From: Candidatus Altimarinota bacterium
GTDB taxonomy: Bacteria > Patescibacteriota > Gracilibacteria > UBA4473
DNA length: 23,348 nt
Direction of reading: 5' to 3'
Assembly: GCA_020630245.1 (NCBI GenBank)
Contig: JAHDBZ010000005.1
Span: 1 to 23,348, forward strand
The first letter of the stretch is position 1. Every line of letters starts with the position of its first letter. Position numbers and translations under genes: made by a program. Of the stretch, positions 21,437 through 23,348 are shown in pieces. Under the pieces are notes generated by a model. It did no database searches, was not told the origin of the DNA, and saw nothing but the letters and a program-made list of their open reading frames with translations.

Positions 21437-22759
21437 ATGTCAAAGTTTCAAAAACGAATCCAAAAATTTTCTGAAGAAGTGCAAAAACTAATCCAGAAAG
21501 GTCGCGACCAAAAATTTATCACGGAGCAAGAGCTAATGAAGGTAGTGCCTAATGTAGAAGAAAATCTACTACTGCTTGATGAATTATACGAGCTGTTTTT
21601 GGATCTCGGCGTAGAAGTTATCGATGTTAAAGAAGAGAAAATCTGGCGAGAACGCCTTGCGGCCAAGGAAAACGCAGACGTAAAAGTGAAGGTTACCATT
21701 GATGATGTCGAGCCATCTACCGAAGACCTCAAAGCCGAAGAAGCGGAGGAAGAAGAGGAAGAAGAAAACACTTTTGTAGACCTTTCAGAGATTTCAAACG
21801 ATTCGGTGCGCATGTACCTCAATGAAATTGGGCGGATCCCACTGCTCGTAGCCGAACAAGAGGTAGAGCTAGCCAAGCGAATCGAAAAAGGGGACCTGTC
21901 GGCCAAACAAAAGCTTGCCGAATCAAATCTGCGGCTAGTGGTTTCGATTGCTAAGCGTTATATCGGTCGGGGACTGCCGTTTCTAGACCTCATGCAAGAA
22001 GGAAATTTCGGGCTCTTGCGAGCGGTAGAAAAATTCGATTACACGAAGGGATTTAAGTTCTCTACCTACGCCACTTGGTGGATTCGTCAGGCGATCACAC
22101 GCGCTATTGCTGATCAAGCACGGACGATCCGGATTCCAGTTCACATGGTGGAGACCATCAACAAACTCACGCACACGCAGCGTCGTCTCCAGCAAGAGCT
22201 TGGTCGAGAACCACTCCCAGAGGAAATTGCAGCGGAAATGGACCTCGACATCAAAAAGGTAAATCATATCCTTAAGATTTCACAAGACATTGTTTCACTC
22301 GAGTCTCCAGTAGGGTCTGAGGAAGATTCAAAACTGGGTGACTTTATCGAAGATGAAGGCGCACTATCGCCATTTGAAGCCGCTCATCGTGAGATGATCA
22401 AGGAAAACATTACCGATCTACTCCAATATCTATCAGCGCGGGAGCAAAAAATTATCAAGATGCGTTTCGGGCTCGAAGATGGTATTCCTCACACACTCGA
22501 AGAAGTTGGGAAAGAATTTAACGTGACGCGTGAGCGGATTCGCCAGATCGAAGCCAAAGTGCTTGAAAAACTTCGAACCCACCCGATGTCGAGCAAGATT
22601 TCAGAGGAGCCACTCAGTAAGCATCGATCTTCACGAGAGTATTTCCCGCCAGCACTGATGAACAAAAAAGAAGACGCACCAAAGTCTGGCCTCGCTAAAC
22701 CAAAAGTGCTTAATGATAATGTTCCAGAGAAAACCAGTGGTCTAAAAAAAGCAGCGTAA
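21437..22759 (+). CDS. rpoD: Primary RNA polymerase sigma factor (sigma-70 / RpoD)
   Basis: Directs RNA polymerase to housekeeping promoters. The 440-aa protein has a region 1.1-like N-terminus (1-75), an acidic run (100-110), region 1.2 (119-150, DSVRMYLNEIGRIPLL), region 2 (156-230, including SNLRLVVSIAKRYIGRGLPF and STYATWWIRQAITRAI), region 3, and region 4 with the HTH LEEVGKEFNVTRERIRQIEA (354-373). Recognition segments are canonical, consistent with the TTGACA/TATAAT-like promoters in the window. About 52 residues follow LRTHPMSSKI (388 onward), a Lys/Pro/Ser-rich tail where most sigma-A proteins end within a few residues. A hairpin follows the stop. Confidence 0.97.
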   Translation: MSKFQKRIQKFSEEVQKLIQKGRDQKFITEQELMKVVPNVEENLLLLDELYELFLDLGVEVIDVKEEKIWRERLAAKENADVKVKVTIDDVEPSTEDLKAEEAEEEEEEENTFVDLSEISNDSVRMYLNEIGRIPLLVAEQEVELAKRIEKGDLSAKQKLAESNLRLVVSIAKRYIGRGLPFLDLMQEGNFGLLRAVEKFDYTKGFKFSTYATWWIRQAITRAIADQARTIRIPVHMVETINKLTHTQRRLQQELGREPLPEEIAAEMDLDIKKVNHILKISQDIVSLESPVGSEEDSKLGDFIEDEGALSPFEAAHREMIKENITDLLQYLSAREQKIIKMRFGLEDGIPHTLEEVGKEFNVTRERIRQIEAKVLEKLRTHPMSSKISEEPLSKHRSSREYFPPALMNKKEDAPKSGLAKPKVLNDNVPEKTSGLKKAA

Positions 22760-22777
22760 AATTTCGTAGAAATTTTA
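22757..22777 (+). terminator. Hairpin overlapping the rpoD stop codon
   Basis: TAAAATTTC (22757-22765), loop GTA, GAAATTTTA (22769-22777), a perfect 9-bp AT-rich stem. The left arm begins with the rpoD TAA. The right arm supplies the T-run, so it is a weak terminator candidate. Confidence 0.5.
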
Positions 22778-22846
22778 ATGTTACAATGCTTTGATGTTGA
22801 GATCTCTGAATCGAGACATTATAGCATCGCAACATCGTAACATTGA
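22777..22846. repeat. Facing octamer repeats between rpoD and greA
   Basis: Left side AATGTTAC, AATGCTTT, GATGTTGA (22777-22800). Right side AGCATCGC, AACATCGT, AACATTGA (22823-22846), which is the same unit family in reverse complement (for example AATGTTAC against GTAACATT). The two sides form a long imperfect inverted repeat around 22801-22822. Confidence 0.65.
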
Positions 22847-22911
22847 TTTATTGCTTGCAATTTAGCGCCCACTTCATATTTTTATCCTCGATCTAACAGA
22901 TATCTATTCCC

Positions 22912-23348
22912 ATGGCTGATCCAAAATCAAACAAAGTACTCGTGACCAAAGCTGGTCTCAAAAAATTACAAGAAGAGCTCCAACACCTACAAACCGTTGC
23001 CCGTAAAGAGGTTGCAGAACGTTTGGCAGAAGCTATTTCTTACGGAGATCTTTCGGAAAATTCAGAGTACGATGAAGCCAAGAACCAGCAAGCATTTGTC
23101 GAAGGGCGAATTCTTGAGCTCGAAGAACAGATTAAAAATGCGGAAATCATCAGTGATGCACATTCTGATGATGGTACGGTGCAGATCGGTTCGACCGTGA
23201 CACTGAAGTTCGGTGACGAAAAAAATGAATACACGATTGTGGGTTCCACAGAAGCGGATCCTTTGATCCATAAAATCTCAAATGAATCTCCGGTTGGAGC
23301 TGCTATCCTCGGTAAAAAAGCCAAAGACAAAGTGAAAGTAGCGGCGCC
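22912..23348 (+). CDS. greA: Transcription elongation factor GreA (C-terminus cut by window edge)
   Basis: Binds the RNA polymerase secondary channel and stimulates transcript cleavage to rescue backtracked complexes. 145 complete codons are visible: an N-terminal coiled coil with LVTKAGLKKLQEELQHL, the conserved acidic tip in GDLSENSEYDEAKNQQ (about 44-59) and the C-terminal globular domain (IGSTVTLKF, then ISNESPVGAAILGKKAKDKV). GreA is usually near 158 aa, so about a dozen residues lie beyond the window. The start at 22912 (ATGGCTGAT) has no Shine-Dalgarno motif. The facing octamer repeats lie upstream. Confidence 0.96.
   Translation, partial: MADPKSNKVLVTKAGLKKLQEELQHLQTVARKEVAERLAEAISYGDLSENSEYDEAKNQQAFVEGRILELEEQIKNAEIISDAHSDDGTVQIGSTVTLKFGDEKNEYTIVGSTEADPLIHKISNESPVGAAILGKKAKDKVKVAA

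Noticed and set aside
1..23348. UGA recoded as glycine (Gracilibacteria/Absconditabacteria code)
   Set aside because: Several genes end at TGA in the expected place, and no conserved protein here needs a read-through TGA.

Overview
The window reads as a stretch of a small, streamlined bacterial chromosome. The gene content is almost all housekeeping: ribosomal protein S1, RuvB, CTP synthase, Lgt-like protein, uracil-DNA glycosylase, SecD/SecF, NAD+-dependent DNA ligase, HU, PheS, the primary sigma factor and GreA. The proteins are divergent and neighbouring genes are unrelated, which suggests a Candidate Phyla Radiation (Patescibacteria) lineage, perhaps Peregrinibacteria-like. That placement is an inference from overall look, not a proven assignment. 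TGA serves as an ordinary stop codon (for example in ruvB and in the 84-aa gene ending at 11550), so the UGA=Gly code of Gracilibacteria/Absconditabacteria does not apply.

Layout. 1-1064 (-): dihydroorotate dehydrogenase family gene cut by the left edge. 1285-6512 (+): rpsA, ruvB, pyrG and a membrane protein with two PilC/GspF-N-like modules, most with their own promoter; lgt-like follows at 6558-7307 (+). 7304-11106 (-): a probable secD-secF-ung operon in which SecD carries an inserted parvulin-type prolyl isomerase domain. 11296-12496 (+): a tight three-gene cassette of unrecognised proteins. 12488-14515 (-): ligA. 14572-17244 (+): a four-gene operon of unrecognised proteins, including a 33-aa microprotein. 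17288-18010 (-): WecG/TagA-type glycosyltransferase. 18065-18382 (+): RNHCP zinc-ribbon protein. 18513-18788 (+): HU, followed by an array of hairpins. 18959-20296 (-): a low-complexity protein with eleven NPF motifs. 20381-22759 (+): pheS and rpoD. 22912 to the right edge (+): greA, truncated.

Three genome-wide habits stand out. First, I find no Shine-Dalgarno motif upstream of any gene examined, and several genes have a clear -10 box only 7-11 nt before the start codon, which implies leaderless or nearly leaderless mRNAs. Second, short degenerate tandem repeats of 7- or 8-nt units, with a different unit at each locus, sit in many gaps and twice inside ligA. Third, several core proteins have unusual architecture or substituted key residues (SecD, Lgt, LigA, the PilC-N-like protein).

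No rRNA, tRNA, CRISPR array or insertion sequence was recognised. No gap between genes exceeds 300 bases.
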